A stretch of 34,850 bases of DNA from NCBI RefSeq assembly GCF_946481715.1, contig NZ_CAMLOV010000042.1, forward strand, positions 1-34,850. The letters are read 5' to 3'. Both the position numbers and the translations under genes were made by a program. Below the pieces are notes generated by a model that was given only the letters and a program-made list of their open reading frames with translations, was not told where the DNA came from and made no database searches. Shown here piece by piece: positions 14,237 to 23,058 of the stretch. How positions within the stretch are numbered: the stretch's first letter is position 1; each line of letters opens with the position of its first letter. This DNA is from an uncultured Mucilaginibacter sp. (GTDB lineage: Bacteria; Bacteroidota; Bacteroidia; Sphingobacteriales; Sphingobacteriaceae).

Positions 14237-16792
14237 ATGAGTAAACAGAAAGTTACCCCGCCCGAACCACTTGCACCCCAATTCCCCGTTGTAGGGATAG
14301 GCGCTTCGGCAGGCGGGTTAGAGGCTATTAAAGCATTTTTGCAGGCGCTTCCCAAAAAAACGGGGATGGCCTATGTATTTGTACAGCACCTTAGCCCCAC
14401 GCATGTAAGTATCCTGCCCGAGATACTGGAAAAAATTTCGCCAATACCTATTATACCAATTACTGATGGCGTTACCTTAAAGCAGGACCACTTTTACATC
14501 AACCCGGAAAATACACAAGTGAAGGCGGTAGACGGGATATTGAAACTGGAAACCGCCGGGGCAAAAAATAAAAAAGCCAACACCATAGATATTTTATTTA
14601 GCTCGCTTGGCTCGGTATACCAAAGTTATGCTATCGGTATCATCCTTTCCGGTTCGCTTAGCGATGGTACGGTGGGCATGCAGGTGATCAAATCAAACGG
14701 TGGTATCACTTTTGCGCAGGACGAAGATTCGGCAGCATTTGATAGCATGCCAAAAAGTGCCGTACAAAGCGGCGTGGTTGATTTTATTTTACCTCCCGGC
14801 GAAATAGCTAAACACCTGGTAAACATCAACCACCCTTTCAACCTGAATTATTTGGCCGGGACGGAACCGGAATCCAAACAGGAAGACCATGATGTTTTTA
14901 AACAGATACTTACGGTATTGCGCGTGCGCCGCGGGGTTGATTTTCAGTATTATAAATCGAGTACATTAAAACGCCGCATTATACGGCGGATGGCGCTTAA
15001 TAAAATAGAAAAGCCGGCCGATTACCTTTACCGCCTGCGCGAAAGCAAAAGCGAGCAGGACGCGCTATACAACGATATGCTGATATCGGTAACCCATTTC
15101 TTTCGCGATCCGCAAACATTTGAGGCGCTTTGCAACGATATATTCCCGGCACTGGCCGCGCAAAAATCGGCTGCCAATGAGCCCTTGCGCATTTGGATAG
15201 CAGGGTGTGCCACCGGCGAAGAAGCCTACAGCATGGCCATTTGCCTGCAGGAGCACATGGGCGACAAGGCGGCTACCATGAAACTGCAAATATTTGCTAC
15301 CGATATATCCGAAACGGCCATTGCCAGGGCACGCAACGGGCTTTACCGCCAAAATGAGCTGGAAGGGCTAAGCACATCGCGCGTGCAACAGTTCTTCGCC
15401 AAGGTAGACGGGCATTACCAGGTTACGAAAACCATACGCGATATGTGCGTATTTGCCCACCACAATTTACTGAAAGACCCGCCTTTTTCTAAAATAGACC
15501 TGATAAGCTGCCGCAATGTTTTAATATACCTGGAGCCCGTACTGCAAAAAAGGGCGCTTACCACGTTCCACTATGCATTGAACGAAGGCGGTTACCTGAT
15601 GCTGGGAAAATCGGAAAGCATTGGTGCGCAAACCGATATTTACGGCCCGTTTCGCCCCTCGGAAAAAATATACCTGCGCAAAGGCCCGCCCGGAAGGTTT
15701 ATGAACGTGGCATCCAAAACATCCGAGCAAAACTTCAGGAATATCGACCAAAACGAACAGCGTGGCGAAACCAAGGACATTTATAAAATGGCCGATGAGA
15801 TAATGCTGGAGAAATTTGTACCGCCGGGCTTATTGGTGAATGATAAGTTTGATATTGTGCAATTCCGCGGCGCTACTGATAACTGGCTGGGGCAGCCACA
15901 GGGTAAACCCAGTTTTAACGTACTTAAACTGGCACGCAACGGATTGGCCTTTGAACTGCGCAGCCTGTTGCAGCAAGCCAAAAAAAACATGCAGCCAACC
16001 CGCAAGTATGGTATATTTTATGAGCATAACGACCTGCAGCATTTCCTGAATATTGAAGTAGTACCCCTGCGCGACCAGGACGAGCAACATTTCCTGATCG
16101 TTTTCCAACAGGCATCATCAACCGGTATCGATCCGGCTATGTTTGAAGGGGGCAATAGCCACGCCAATGCCAATTACAACGCCGCCGAACTGCGGATAGA
16201 GCACCTGGAACGCGAATTGATACAATCGCGGGCGGATATGCGCATAGTAAGCGAGGAGCAGGAACTGGCCAACGAAGAACTGCAAAGCGCCAACGAGGAG
16301 CTACTATCGGGCAGTGAAGAACTGCAAAGCCTGAACGAAGAATTGGAAACATCCAAAGAAGAACTGCAAAGCACCAACGAAGAGATCATTGTTATAAATA
16401 ATGAATTGGTTGACCGTAACGACCAGCTAAATAATGCCCGCTTGTATGCCGAGGCCATTATCAGCACCATACGCGACCCTTTATTGATATTGGACAAGGA
16501 TATGCGGGTACTGCGCGCAACCCAGGGCTTTTACAAAACCTTTATGGTAACCGAGCGGGAAACCGAAGGGCAATACCTGTACGAACTGGGGAACAAACAA
16601 TGGGATATCCCCCAGCTGCGCGATTTGCTTGAACGTATATTACCCCAGCACAAAGAACTGAAGGATTATGAAATTAAACATGATTTCCAAATCATCGGCA
16701 CCAAAACTATGTTGCTGAACGCGTATCAGCTGGATAACAGCCAGCAGATAATACTGGGCATAAAGGATATAACAGAACTGCTTAAAAAGTAA
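14237..16792 (+). CDS. CheB-CheR fusion protein with coiled coil and PAS domain
   Basis: An 851-residue protein. Residues ~16-195 are a CheB methylesterase domain with its triad intact: S24 (GIGASAGG), H51 (VQHLSPTH) and D143 (LSGSLSDG). No receiver domain precedes it. Residues ~215-495 are a CheR methyltransferase: helical N-domain (RRGVDFQYYKSSTLKRRI), SAM motif IAGCATGEEAYS and DLISCRNVLIYL. A long coiled coil of repeated ELQS-NEEL units (~655-735) leads into one PAS domain that ends the protein (GIKDITELL). Relatives of this architecture often continue into a histidine kinase; that part is missing here with no sign of a broken frame. No chemoreceptor or cheA lies nearby, so it may act in signalling other than chemotaxis. 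Confidence 0.93.
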   Translation: MSKQKVTPPEPLAPQFPVVGIGASAGGLEAIKAFLQALPKKTGMAYVFVQHLSPTHVSILPEILEKISPIPIIPITDGVTLKQDHFYINPENTQVKAVDGILKLETAGAKNKKANTIDILFSSLGSVYQSYAIGIILSGSLSDGTVGMQVIKSNGGITFAQDEDSAAFDSMPKSAVQSGVVDFILPPGEIAKHLVNINHPFNLNYLAGTEPESKQEDHDVFKQILTVLRVRRGVDFQYYKSSTLKRRIIRRMALNKIEKPADYLYRLRESKSEQDALYNDMLISVTHFFRDPQTFEALCNDIFPALAAQKSAANEPLRIWIAGCATGEEAYSMAICLQEHMGDKAATMKLQIFATDISETAIARARNGLYRQNELEGLSTSRVQQFFAKVDGHYQVTKTIRDMCVFAHHNLLKDPPFSKIDLISCRNVLIYLEPVLQKRALTTFHYALNEGGYLMLGKSESIGAQTDIYGPFRPSEKIYLRKGPPGRFMNVASKTSEQNFRNIDQNEQRGETKDIYKMADEIMLEKFVPPGLLVNDKFDIVQFRGATDNWLGQPQGKPSFNVLKLARNGLAFELRSLLQQAKKNMQPTRKYGIFYEHNDLQHFLNIEVVPLRDQDEQHFLIVFQQASSTGIDPAMFEGGNSHANANYNAAELRIEHLERELIQSRADMRIVSEEQELANEELQSANEELLSGSEELQSLNEELETSKEELQSTNEEIIVINNELVDRNDQLNNARLYAEAIISTIRDPLLILDKDMRVLRATQGFYKTFMVTERETEGQYLYELGNKQWDIPQLRDLLERILPQHKELKDYEIKHDFQIIGTKTMLLNAYQLDNSQQIILGIKDITELLKK

Positions 16793-16918
16793 TTAACGAG
16801 CCGCTAACTTCGAATAATTTTCATGGCTGGGTATTTTAGGTAATCGAATAGATAAGAAATTAATTACCGGCAATATTTTAAACAATCAAGTGTAATTTCT
16901 GCGTGGGATATCACTAAA

Positions 16919-16954
16919 CAAAACGGCCACCGGTTTTTGCCGATGGCCGTTTTG
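16919..16954 (+). terminator. Probable terminator for the CheB-CheR gene
   Basis: CAAAACGGCCA and TGGCCGTTTTG pair perfectly, with a further CCGG/CCGA-side partial stem and a T-rich loop. It lies 127 bases after the stop. Confidence 0.7.
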
Positions 16955-17040
16955 TGAGTTTTTCACCGCGCCGAGATCAACGATCCCTGTCAAAATATCC
17001 CTTTTTCAAAAAAACTTTGTTACGCCCGTTTTAATCGAAA

Positions 17041-17070
17041 AAAACGCAGAAAAACGCAGAAAAACACAGA
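17041..17070. repeat. Short 10-bp tandem array, three units
   Basis: Three consecutive decamers: AAAACGCAGA, AAAACGCAGA, AAAACACAGA. The period is the same as that of the second array 20 bases downstream, and the two arrays are in register. Confidence 0.85.
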
Positions 17071-17090
17071 TTTCCGGAAACCGCCATTTT

Positions 17091-17195
17091 GCTGTACGAA
17101 ACTGTACGAGATTGTACGAAACTGTGCGAACTTGTACGAAAATCGCGCAAACTGTACGAAACTGTACGAGGTTGTACGAACTGTACGGCCGTACA
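17091..17195. repeat. 10-bp tandem array, nine units of NCTGTACGAA, ending in a palindrome
   Basis: Nine exact-length decamers run from 17091 to 17180. Most are ACTGTACGAA or one change from it; unit 4 is ACTGTGCGAA and unit 6 is degenerate (AATCGCGCAA). Units 1-3 and 7-9 are nearly the same 30-mer (28 of 30). The array closes with the perfect palindrome TGTACGGCCGTACA at 17182-17195. The 10-bp step places each TGTACGA word on the same face of the helix. It lies just past the 3' end of the alcohol dehydrogenase gene. Confidence 0.9.
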
Positions 17196-17203
17196 AGTAT
17201 TTC

Positions 17204-18247
17204 CTACAAAGTCGCCATATCTATCACAAACCTGTAGCGTACATCGCCTTTTACCATGCGGTCGTATGCGGTTTGGATGTCTTTAATATCAATCAGTTCA
17301 ATGTCTGACACTATGTTGTTCTCGGCACAGTAATCAAGCATTTCCTGGGTTTCTTTTATACCGCCAATACCCGATCCGGCGAGGCTTTTGCGGCCGCCCA
17401 GCAAGCTAAACGCAGCTACCTGTGCAGGCTCCGGCGGTACGCCAACGCATATCATAACGCCATTGGTGCGCAGTAACGACAGGTACATATTAAAATCGTG
17501 CGGTGCAGATACAGTATCCAATATAAAATCGAAAGTACCCATTGCGGCTTTAACCTGTTCGGGGTCTTTAGTCACCACAAAATGATGAGCACCAAGCTTT
17601 TTGGCATCTTCTTCTTTACTGGCAGAGGTACTTAAAACGGTAACCTCGGCACCAAAGGCAACGCCAAACTTAACGCCCATGTGGCCCAGCCCGCCAAGGC
17701 CCAAAACGGCAAGCTTATGGCCTTTGCCAACCTTCCAGTGCTTTAATGGCGAGTACGTAGTGATACCGGCACAAAGTAACGGTGCCACTGCGGCAAGGTC
17801 TACGCCTTCTTTCAGGTGCAGTACAAATTCCTCGCGCACTACAATGGTATTTGAGTAGCCGCCATAAGTAGGCATCGAGCCATCGCGTTCCATGCTATTG
17901 TAGGTTTGGGTGCTGCCTTCCAGGCAGTATTGCTCCAAATCCTGTTTGCAGTTTTCGCAAACCTGGCAGCTATCCACCATACATCCGGTTGCAGCAAGGT
18001 CGCCTACTTTAAAGTTTTTTACGTGGGATCCAACTTTCACAACGCGGCCAACAATTTCGTGCCCTGGCACCATCGGGAATATACCCGGGAACCAATCGTT
18101 TTTTATTTGGTGCAGATCCGAGTGGCAAACACCGCAGTATTGTATATCAAACTGTACATCATGCGGGCCTACTTCGCGGCGCTCAAAGGTCCATGGCGCC
18201 AAAGGGGTCTTCTCGTCCTGTGCCGCGTAAGCTTTAGTTTCAATCAT
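17204..18247 (-). CDS. Zinc-dependent NAD(P) alcohol dehydrogenase (YahK/cinnamyl type)
   Basis: A 347-residue medium-chain dehydrogenase that reversibly reduces aldehydes to alcohols in the cytoplasm. Catalytic zinc ligands are in YCGVCHSDLH and PGHEIVG. The structural zinc is held by the four-cysteine motif in the DSCQVCENCKQDLEQYC region. Rossmann motif LGLGGLGHMG binds the cofactor, and STSASK after the second strand points to NADP(H), as in YahK/Adh6-like enzymes. The late motif GSGIGG is conserved in that group. It is transcribed alone, 143 bases downstream of the DUF3095 gene. Confidence 0.94.
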   Translation of the reverse strand: MIETKAYAAQDEKTPLAPWTFERREVGPHDVQFDIQYCGVCHSDLHQIKNDWFPGIFPMVPGHEIVGRVVKVGSHVKNFKVGDLAATGCMVDSCQVCENCKQDLEQYCLEGSTQTYNSMERDGSMPTYGGYSNTIVVREEFVLHLKEGVDLAAVAPLLCAGITTYSPLKHWKVGKGHKLAVLGLGGLGHMGVKFGVAFGAEVTVLSTSASKEEDAKKLGAHHFVVTKDPEQVKAAMGTFDFILDTVSAPHDFNMYLSLLRTNGVMICVGVPPEPAQVAAFSLLGGRKSLAGSGIGGIKETQEMLDYCAENNIVSDIELIDIKDIQTAYDRMVKGDVRYRFVIDMATL

Positions 18248-18298
18248 GGTAAATAAGTTTTTTAAGTGAGAGTTTTAGTTTTGGCCGGTTGGCTGTAA

Positions 18299-18332
18299 CA
18301 AATATACAATGCGATACATATATGATGCGAAT
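18299..18332 (-). promoter_or_regulatory. Candidate Bacteroidota promoter for the alcohol dehydrogenase
   Basis: On the minus strand TATATTTG (complement of 18299-18306) matches the -7 consensus TAnnTTTG. Upstream of it TTCG (18329-18332) is a weak -33 element at a 22-base spacing. Transcription would start about 45 bases before the ATG. Confidence 0.4.
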
Positions 18333-18390
18333 TCCTTGCGGATAAATATGTTTATGACTGTTTTACGACAATGGCCAATAGCCCAACTGC

Positions 18391-19539
18391 CTATCCCCTC
18401 AGCTTACTTTTCAGCATCTTTGCTGCCTGGGTGTAACCACCTTCCGCGCCATCTACAAAGTGGATATGGCCGTCTTTCAAATCGCGTACATAGCACGACA
18501 TTACCGAGGCACGGCTTACATGCAGCCCGTAAATGAGCCTGCCATCGGCCTCTAATTTATCCAGCACATTTTGCAGGGCGAGGCGTTGTTTGGCCGTGCC
18601 GGAAATTACAGTGTTTATCTTGCCGTCTATCACCAGGGTATCAGCCATTTCTACCAGGCTCTGCAGGTAACTTTTACCGCGTTGCGTGCGGAAATAAATA
18701 GGCCCGAATAAATTTATCACCCAATTTTTTACCAGTTCCATCCATTTTATGTGGCCGAATTTGGCGCGCATCTCGTTGCGTATCTTATCAAAGGTGGTGT
18801 TAAATATCAGTTTTGATACCGATATAGGCTGGCGTTTTTGCGGCGGACCGTAAAGCTCGTCCATCGCATCCATTACCTCCTTAAACACTGCCGACTGGCG
18901 GGCTTCGCGGGCAACGACTAACAGGCTCACTACCTCCTCCTTATTTTCGGGCGGGGCAATGCGGTCCCACCGGCATTGCATGCCGGTAAGGTCAGGCTCG
19001 GTTGCTTCGCCGGCGTTTGGCGCCAGCATGTAATCGTCTCCCTTAATAATTTGTTCAGCGTAATTAATGCCATTGCCCAACACCACCGGAATAGTAAACA
19101 CATCTGATGTACCGTACCTGGCAATATGCAAATGGTGCCCCTCGGTGTATATTTCCTCCACAGGCAGGGTGCCCGTGCGTAACTCCAGGTTAAAGTTTTG
19201 CTGCGTGTTTACTTTGTAGGCAGCCAGCGCCTGCATTACCTTATCAATAATAGTTGGCGGCACAATAAAGGTTGCGCCATCGCCGCCAAAAAAGAAAGGG
19301 ATGCTAACATCCATGCTAAAGGCGATGTTCAGTACGGTTACAATGCTGCCGGTGGCTATCAGATTTACATTTTCGTGCGCGCCGTTCATCACGGCCCCGG
19401 TTGAGTTTTTGATATCGGTGATCACGATATGCCAATTGGCCGGTACATCCGCAAACAGCGCATCGCTCACCAGCAGGGTACCAAGCGGCATCCGGTTAAC
19501 GGGGAGTTGGGTATAAAACTGGCTGTTATCGGCTGGCAT
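18391..19539 (-). CDS. DUF3095 family protein with nucleotide-cyclase-like N-terminal domain
   Basis: A 382-residue soluble protein. I recognise DUF3095 from the opening (LLVSDALFADVPANWHIVITDIKNST) and the closing segment (YVRDLKDGHIHFVDGAEGGYTQAA). The first ~100 residues look like a class III cyclase fold: ITDIKNST with D42 and FFFGGDGATF with D87 sit 45 residues apart, as the two metal-binding aspartates do in adenylate cyclases. The second half has no known function. No cyclase activity has, to my knowledge, been settled for the family. It is transcribed away from the TM-AraC gene, with 144 bases between the starts. Confidence 0.83.
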   Translation of the reverse strand: MPADNSQFYTQLPVNRMPLGTLLVSDALFADVPANWHIVITDIKNSTGAVMNGAHENVNLIATGSIVTVLNIAFSMDVSIPFFFGGDGATFIVPPTIIDKVMQALAAYKVNTQQNFNLELRTGTLPVEEIYTEGHHLHIARYGTSDVFTIPVVLGNGINYAEQIIKGDDYMLAPNAGEATEPDLTGMQCRWDRIAPPENKEEVVSLLVVAREARQSAVFKEVMDAMDELYGPPQKRQPISVSKLIFNTTFDKIRNEMRAKFGHIKWMELVKNWVINLFGPIYFRTQRGKSYLQSLVEMADTLVIDGKINTVISGTAKQRLALQNVLDKLEADGRLIYGLHVSRASVMSCYVRDLKDGHIHFVDGAEGGYTQAAKMLKSKLRG

Positions 19540-19683
19540 TATGTTTTATGTTGTAACTTATATACGTAGAAAACCACTACCCGGTGACGTAAAGCAATTT
19601 TCCGTTAAAGCTAATAGTTTAACAATGCCGGTTTTCTTTTTACAATGATATAAAATGAGCGGGAAAAATTGAATATTTGAGGT

Positions 19684-20796
19684 ATGCCCGGCTTCAATAT
19701 ATATACCATCTTCTTCCTTTTTGCAGCTATGCAGGGGCTATTTGTTGCGGCGGCATGCGTGTTCCGTAAAAACGCCCACCGTTCGGGCAAAGTGCTGGCA
19801 CTTATCCCCTTTTTGTTTTCGCTGATATTGTTTGAGTACACCCTTTACTGGACGCATTACGATACTTATTTCCCCTACCTCATGGGCTGGTCAAGCTGTA
19901 TCATCTTCCTGTTCGGCCCCGTATTTTACCTGTATTTCGCTTCGGTGTTTAACCTGCACGTCAAAACAAACTGGCTGCACTTTGTGCCCTTTGTGATTTC
20001 GGCGTTATACCTCTCGCCGCTCATATTTGCATCCGCCGGCTGGAAACACGATTTGCTTTTGCAAAAAGTCAGGCTGGGGCTGCCTTATCTACGGTGGTAT
20101 CCCTGGGCAAGCATAGCTCACATGCTGGCGTACCTGGCCCTCATTTATAAAAGCTTCTACGCCATTAGCCTGCCTGCCACCGAAACAGGTAAATGGTTTA
20201 AATGGCTGGCTGGCTTTTTCGCCGGGTTTATTGCCGCTTATAGCTCCTATTTTGTATTGGTGCAGTTCCCGCTTTTTAACCCGGAGTGGGATTACGCCAT
20301 ATCGTTTTGCATGGCGCTGTTTATTTACGTTTTAGCCTGGATCGGTTATATGCAGCCCAAAGTTTTTTCGGGCTTTAAGATGTTCGAAAACACGGCCGCC
20401 GCAGCCACTTTACCCGGCGATGTAAAATATAAAAATTCGCCCCTATCCGCCACAGCAAGTATCGAAATTGTACAGAAGTTGAATAGCGTAATGGCTTCGC
20501 AAAAGCTGTTCCTGCAAAATGATATCAATTTAGACAGGCTTGCTGCCTCTTGCGGTTTTAGCAAGCACTACATCTCGCAGGCCATTAACGAAAACCTACG
20601 GATGAACTTTTTTGAATACATTAACCACCTGCGCATTGAGGAAGCCAAGGCCCTGCTGCAATTGCCTAAAGAAGAAGTAAACATTATTGATGTAGCATAC
20701 CATGTGGGTTACAACAATAAAGTATCCTTTAACAAAGCCTTTAAAAACATTACCGGGCAAACCCCCACCTGCTACCGGGCAAATTTGGTTAAGTAA
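19684..20796 (+). CDS. AraC family regulator with seven-helix membrane domain
   Basis: A 370-residue protein. The first ~225 residues contain about seven membrane helices, for example YTIFFLFAAMQGLFVAAACV and IIFLFGPVFYLYFASVF. The cytoplasmic end (~270-368) is an AraC double helix-turn-helix: INLDRLAASCGFSKHYISQAIN for the first and INIIDVAYHVGYNNKVSFNKAF for the second, written in the protein as EVNIIDVAYHVGY, then ITGQTPTCYR. TM-AraC proteins are common in Bacteroidota and are thought to sense an envelope or membrane signal while bound to DNA. Target genes are unknown; the downstream TPR gene (124 bases on) and the divergent DUF3095 gene are the nearest candidates. Confidence 0.92.
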   Translation: MPGFNIYTIFFLFAAMQGLFVAAACVFRKNAHRSGKVLALIPFLFSLILFEYTLYWTHYDTYFPYLMGWSSCIIFLFGPVFYLYFASVFNLHVKTNWLHFVPFVISALYLSPLIFASAGWKHDLLLQKVRLGLPYLRWYPWASIAHMLAYLALIYKSFYAISLPATETGKWFKWLAGFFAGFIAAYSSYFVLVQFPLFNPEWDYAISFCMALFIYVLAWIGYMQPKVFSGFKMFENTAAAATLPGDVKYKNSPLSATASIEIVQKLNSVMASQKLFLQNDINLDRLAASCGFSKHYISQAINENLRMNFFEYINHLRIEEAKALLQLPKEEVNIIDVAYHVGYNNKVSFNKAFKNITGQTPTCYRANLVK

Positions 20797-20920
20797 ACCT
20801 ATTTATTTGGTAAACCTTTAACGGGCTTTACCCTTCCGCATCAATAGCTGCATAATTTCGGGTCAAATAAAACCGCTCCGCTATCGGGCAAATAATCAAC
20901 CCTAAAATAAAACAGCATTT

Positions 20921-21871
20921 ATGAAACCTATCTGTACCCTTATCCTTATTTCCTGTTCGATATTATCATTTGCGCAAACAAGCAAAACTACCGTGCCTAC
21001 CGCTCAATATGCCGATTCGCTTTTTACAAAAAACAACTGGCAGGGGGCTATAAAGGCCTACGAGGCCGTTTTAAAAACCGATACCGGCAACGTGCGGCTT
21101 TGGTACAATGTGGCGCAGGCCTACCAGCAGGTAAAGCAGTATAACAAGGCCATAGATGCCTATAATAAAAGCCTCAGCAATAAAAACATAGCCATGCCGC
21201 GCGGCATCATCAGGAGTAATCAGGCAAAAATATACGCAATAACCAAAGATTCGGCCAAGGCACTTAATCTCCTCACCACCATGATCAGCAACGGTTACTC
21301 CAACTCACCCGACATGGAAAAGGCTCCCGAATACGCTTCCCTAAGGCCATTGGCACGATTTAAGGCGCTTACAGAGAAAGCAAGGTTAAATGCGTACCCG
21401 TGTATGAGTAACCCGCAAAACCATGAGTTTGATTTTTGGATAGGCGAATGGGATGTTTACCAAACCAACACCAATTACCAGGTAGGCAAAGAAAAGGTGG
21501 AGCAGGCCGCCGGGCAGTGCATGATTATTGAAAACTGGCTCGACGTAAACCAGCCAAATGATGGCAAAAGCATGAACTTTATAAACCCTAAAACCCAAAA
21601 ATGGGAACAGGTGTGGATGGGTTCGGGCGGGGTGTACCAAAATTACTATAACGGGGTGTATAAAGACGGTGCCATGCGCTTCGAATCAGACGCTACGGAT
21701 AAGGCAGGCAATAAAACCTTATTCCATTTTACCTTTTTTAACCAGGGGCCAAAGCAACTGAGGCAACTGCTGGAACAATCGGTAGATGGCGGCACCACCT
21801 GGGCCATTGTTTTCGACCTAACCTATAAACGGATAGAAAAAAGGTCTGACGGGTTTTCATCGCCTCGTTAA
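20921..21871 (+). CDS. Secreted TPR protein with DUF1579-like C-terminal domain
   Basis: A 316-residue protein with a signal peptide (residues 1-19, ending SFAQ). Residues ~25-130 form tetratricopeptide repeats: QYADSLFTKNNWQGAIKAYEAVL, then WYNVAQAYQQVKQYNKAIDAY. Residues ~160-310 begin NHEFDFWIGEWDVY and continue with strands such as GQCMIIENWLD and MRFESDATDKAGN, matching DUF1579-like lipocalin-type domains. The last residues are LTYKRIEKR. The role is unknown; a periplasmic location is inferred from the signal. It follows the TM-AraC gene on the same strand. Confidence 0.82.
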   Translation: MKPICTLILISCSILSFAQTSKTTVPTAQYADSLFTKNNWQGAIKAYEAVLKTDTGNVRLWYNVAQAYQQVKQYNKAIDAYNKSLSNKNIAMPRGIIRSNQAKIYAITKDSAKALNLLTTMISNGYSNSPDMEKAPEYASLRPLARFKALTEKARLNAYPCMSNPQNHEFDFWIGEWDVYQTNTNYQVGKEKVEQAAGQCMIIENWLDVNQPNDGKSMNFINPKTQKWEQVWMGSGGVYQNYYNGVYKDGAMRFESDATDKAGNKTLFHFTFFNQGPKQLRQLLEQSVDGGTTWAIVFDLTYKRIEKRSDGFSSPR

Positions 21872-21955
21872 AGTGCAAAAATTTGTAATTAATTGATTAA
21901 CCGAGCCCTTTTGAAATTACACAAGTTTTATTTTCAAATTACAAGAAAATAAATT

Positions 21956-22945
21956 TTATTGCGGTATTGCAGCCAGTACCGGTACATGGTTGGCGCCGTA
22001 TATGAGCCAGGCATTTAGCAGCAGGTACACGGCCAATAACACCTGCGCGCACCAAAAGTCGAACTTTTTTGCCCGGGCAATTTTCTCCAGTTTAACCAGC
22101 CGCAGCGAGTATGCGGTGCAAATGATAACCGTAAGGATAAACATTAATGTTACACCGTGCAGGCTGTCAACCAGGGTAAAGGTGGTAGATTCGGGCAAGG
22201 TGGAATCGATGATATACTTGTTACCGATAACCGCAAACAAGGCGCCCACGCTAAGCCCGAAGCGCGAATCGATACTATCGGTATGGATGTAAAAACACAT
22301 ATACGAGATAAGGAAGGCCACGTACATGCCCAGGAACATTTTCCAAAACAGCCCCATGGCGTCGCGGTCTATCTGCAGGCGCACCCTATAGTTGCTGTAT
22401 TCGGTATGGGGTTTGGCCAGGCTTTCATCGCCAAAGCCTGTTTCGTATTTTTTTATACCTGTTTTTACGTCCAGGCTATCAACCCGCCAGCCGCGCAGGG
22501 TAAAGCGCGGGTCGAATTGCTTACCAAGGGTATCCGCCTTAAAAACCAGCGAATGCGAATCGAACTGTGAGTTTTCGATAGAGAAGCGCAGCTTTTGTTT
22601 ATCGAAGGGAAAATTATCAATAGCCCAGGAATCCTTCATTACGCATTGAAGCTTCATCAGCAGGTAAACCTTGTCGCCCGTGGTATCAATGGTAGAGAAT
22701 GAGGTGGTGTACGATTTTGCCTGTGGCACCTCCAGGTTGTGCAGAAAATCAAATTTCCTGTTCTTATACTTCAGCCAAAGCCACAGGTTAACGTTGTATT
22801 CTTTATCCTTAAAGTTGATATCGTGTATGCTGGTAATGTACACCCCGGTAAGCACGGTATCGGGCACTTGCTTTTGGGCATGGGCCGGTGAGCATATTAC
22901 TATTAATGTGATAAAAGCGGTAAGGGCAAATAACTGTTTAAACAT
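21956..22945 (-). CDS. Pentameric ligand-gated ion channel (Cys-loop family) homologue
   Basis: A 329-residue protein with a signal peptide ending AHA (~23). The extracellular domain (24-198) starts with GVYITSIHDINFKDKEYNVN, then LWLWLKY, and has the Pro-loop signature NFPFDKQKL (111-119) without flanking cysteines, as in other prokaryotic members. Four membrane helices follow: M1 ~199-220, M2 ~226-247, M3 ~256-280 and M4 ~296-317. DSTLPESTTFTLVD after M2 matches the M2-M3 loop of bacterial GLIC-type channels, which has a proline in the same place. Such channels assemble as pentamers and open on ligand or proton binding. Whether this one conducts ions is not known. The gene is monocistronic. 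Confidence 0.82.
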   Translation of the reverse strand: MFKQLFALTAFITLIVICSPAHAQKQVPDTVLTGVYITSIHDINFKDKEYNVNLWLWLKYKNRKFDFLHNLEVPQAKSYTTSFSTIDTTGDKVYLLMKLQCVMKDSWAIDNFPFDKQKLRFSIENSQFDSHSLVFKADTLGKQFDPRFTLRGWRVDSLDVKTGIKKYETGFGDESLAKPHTEYSNYRVRLQIDRDAMGLFWKMFLGMYVAFLISYMCFYIHTDSIDSRFGLSVGALFAVIGNKYIIDSTLPESTTFTLVDSLHGVTLMFILTVIICTAYSLRLVKLEKIARAKKFDFWCAQVLLAVYLLLNAWLIYGANHVPVLAAIPQ

Positions 22946-23058
22946 GGGGCTGTATTGGATAGGTTAAAAATAGGGATTTTTATTTAAAGTCGTTTTAACA
23001 CCACCACGGCGTATTGCCATGAAGCCAAATGCAGCAAGCCCTGTTTCTTTAACGATTG

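Larger units (their letters stand above)
16793..17203. other. Gene-free region with terminator and 10-bp repeat arrays
   Basis: This is 411 bases between convergent genes. Apart from the hairpin at 16919-16954 and the arrays at 17041-17070 and 17091-17195, I see nothing in it. A plus-strand frame through the arrays is an artefact of the repeat. Confidence 0.7.

Noticed and set aside
14237..16792. Chemotaxis gene cluster
   Set aside because: No cheA, cheW, receptor or flagellar genes are present, and Bacteroidota use CheB-CheR fusions without them.
17091..17195. The 10-bp array as a CRISPR
   Set aside because: Repeats are only 10 bp with no spacers between them, and no cas genes are present.
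17089..17286. Plus-strand frame through the 10-bp repeat array giving a repetitive peptide (LYETVRDCTK...)
   Set aside because: A 10-bp period cannot hold a reading frame, the peptide pattern follows from the DNA repeat, and the end lies antisense in the alcohol dehydrogenase gene.
21351..21367. TTGGCACG sigma-54-like word
   Set aside because: It lies inside the TPR/DUF1579 coding region and the -12 doublet is GG, not GC.
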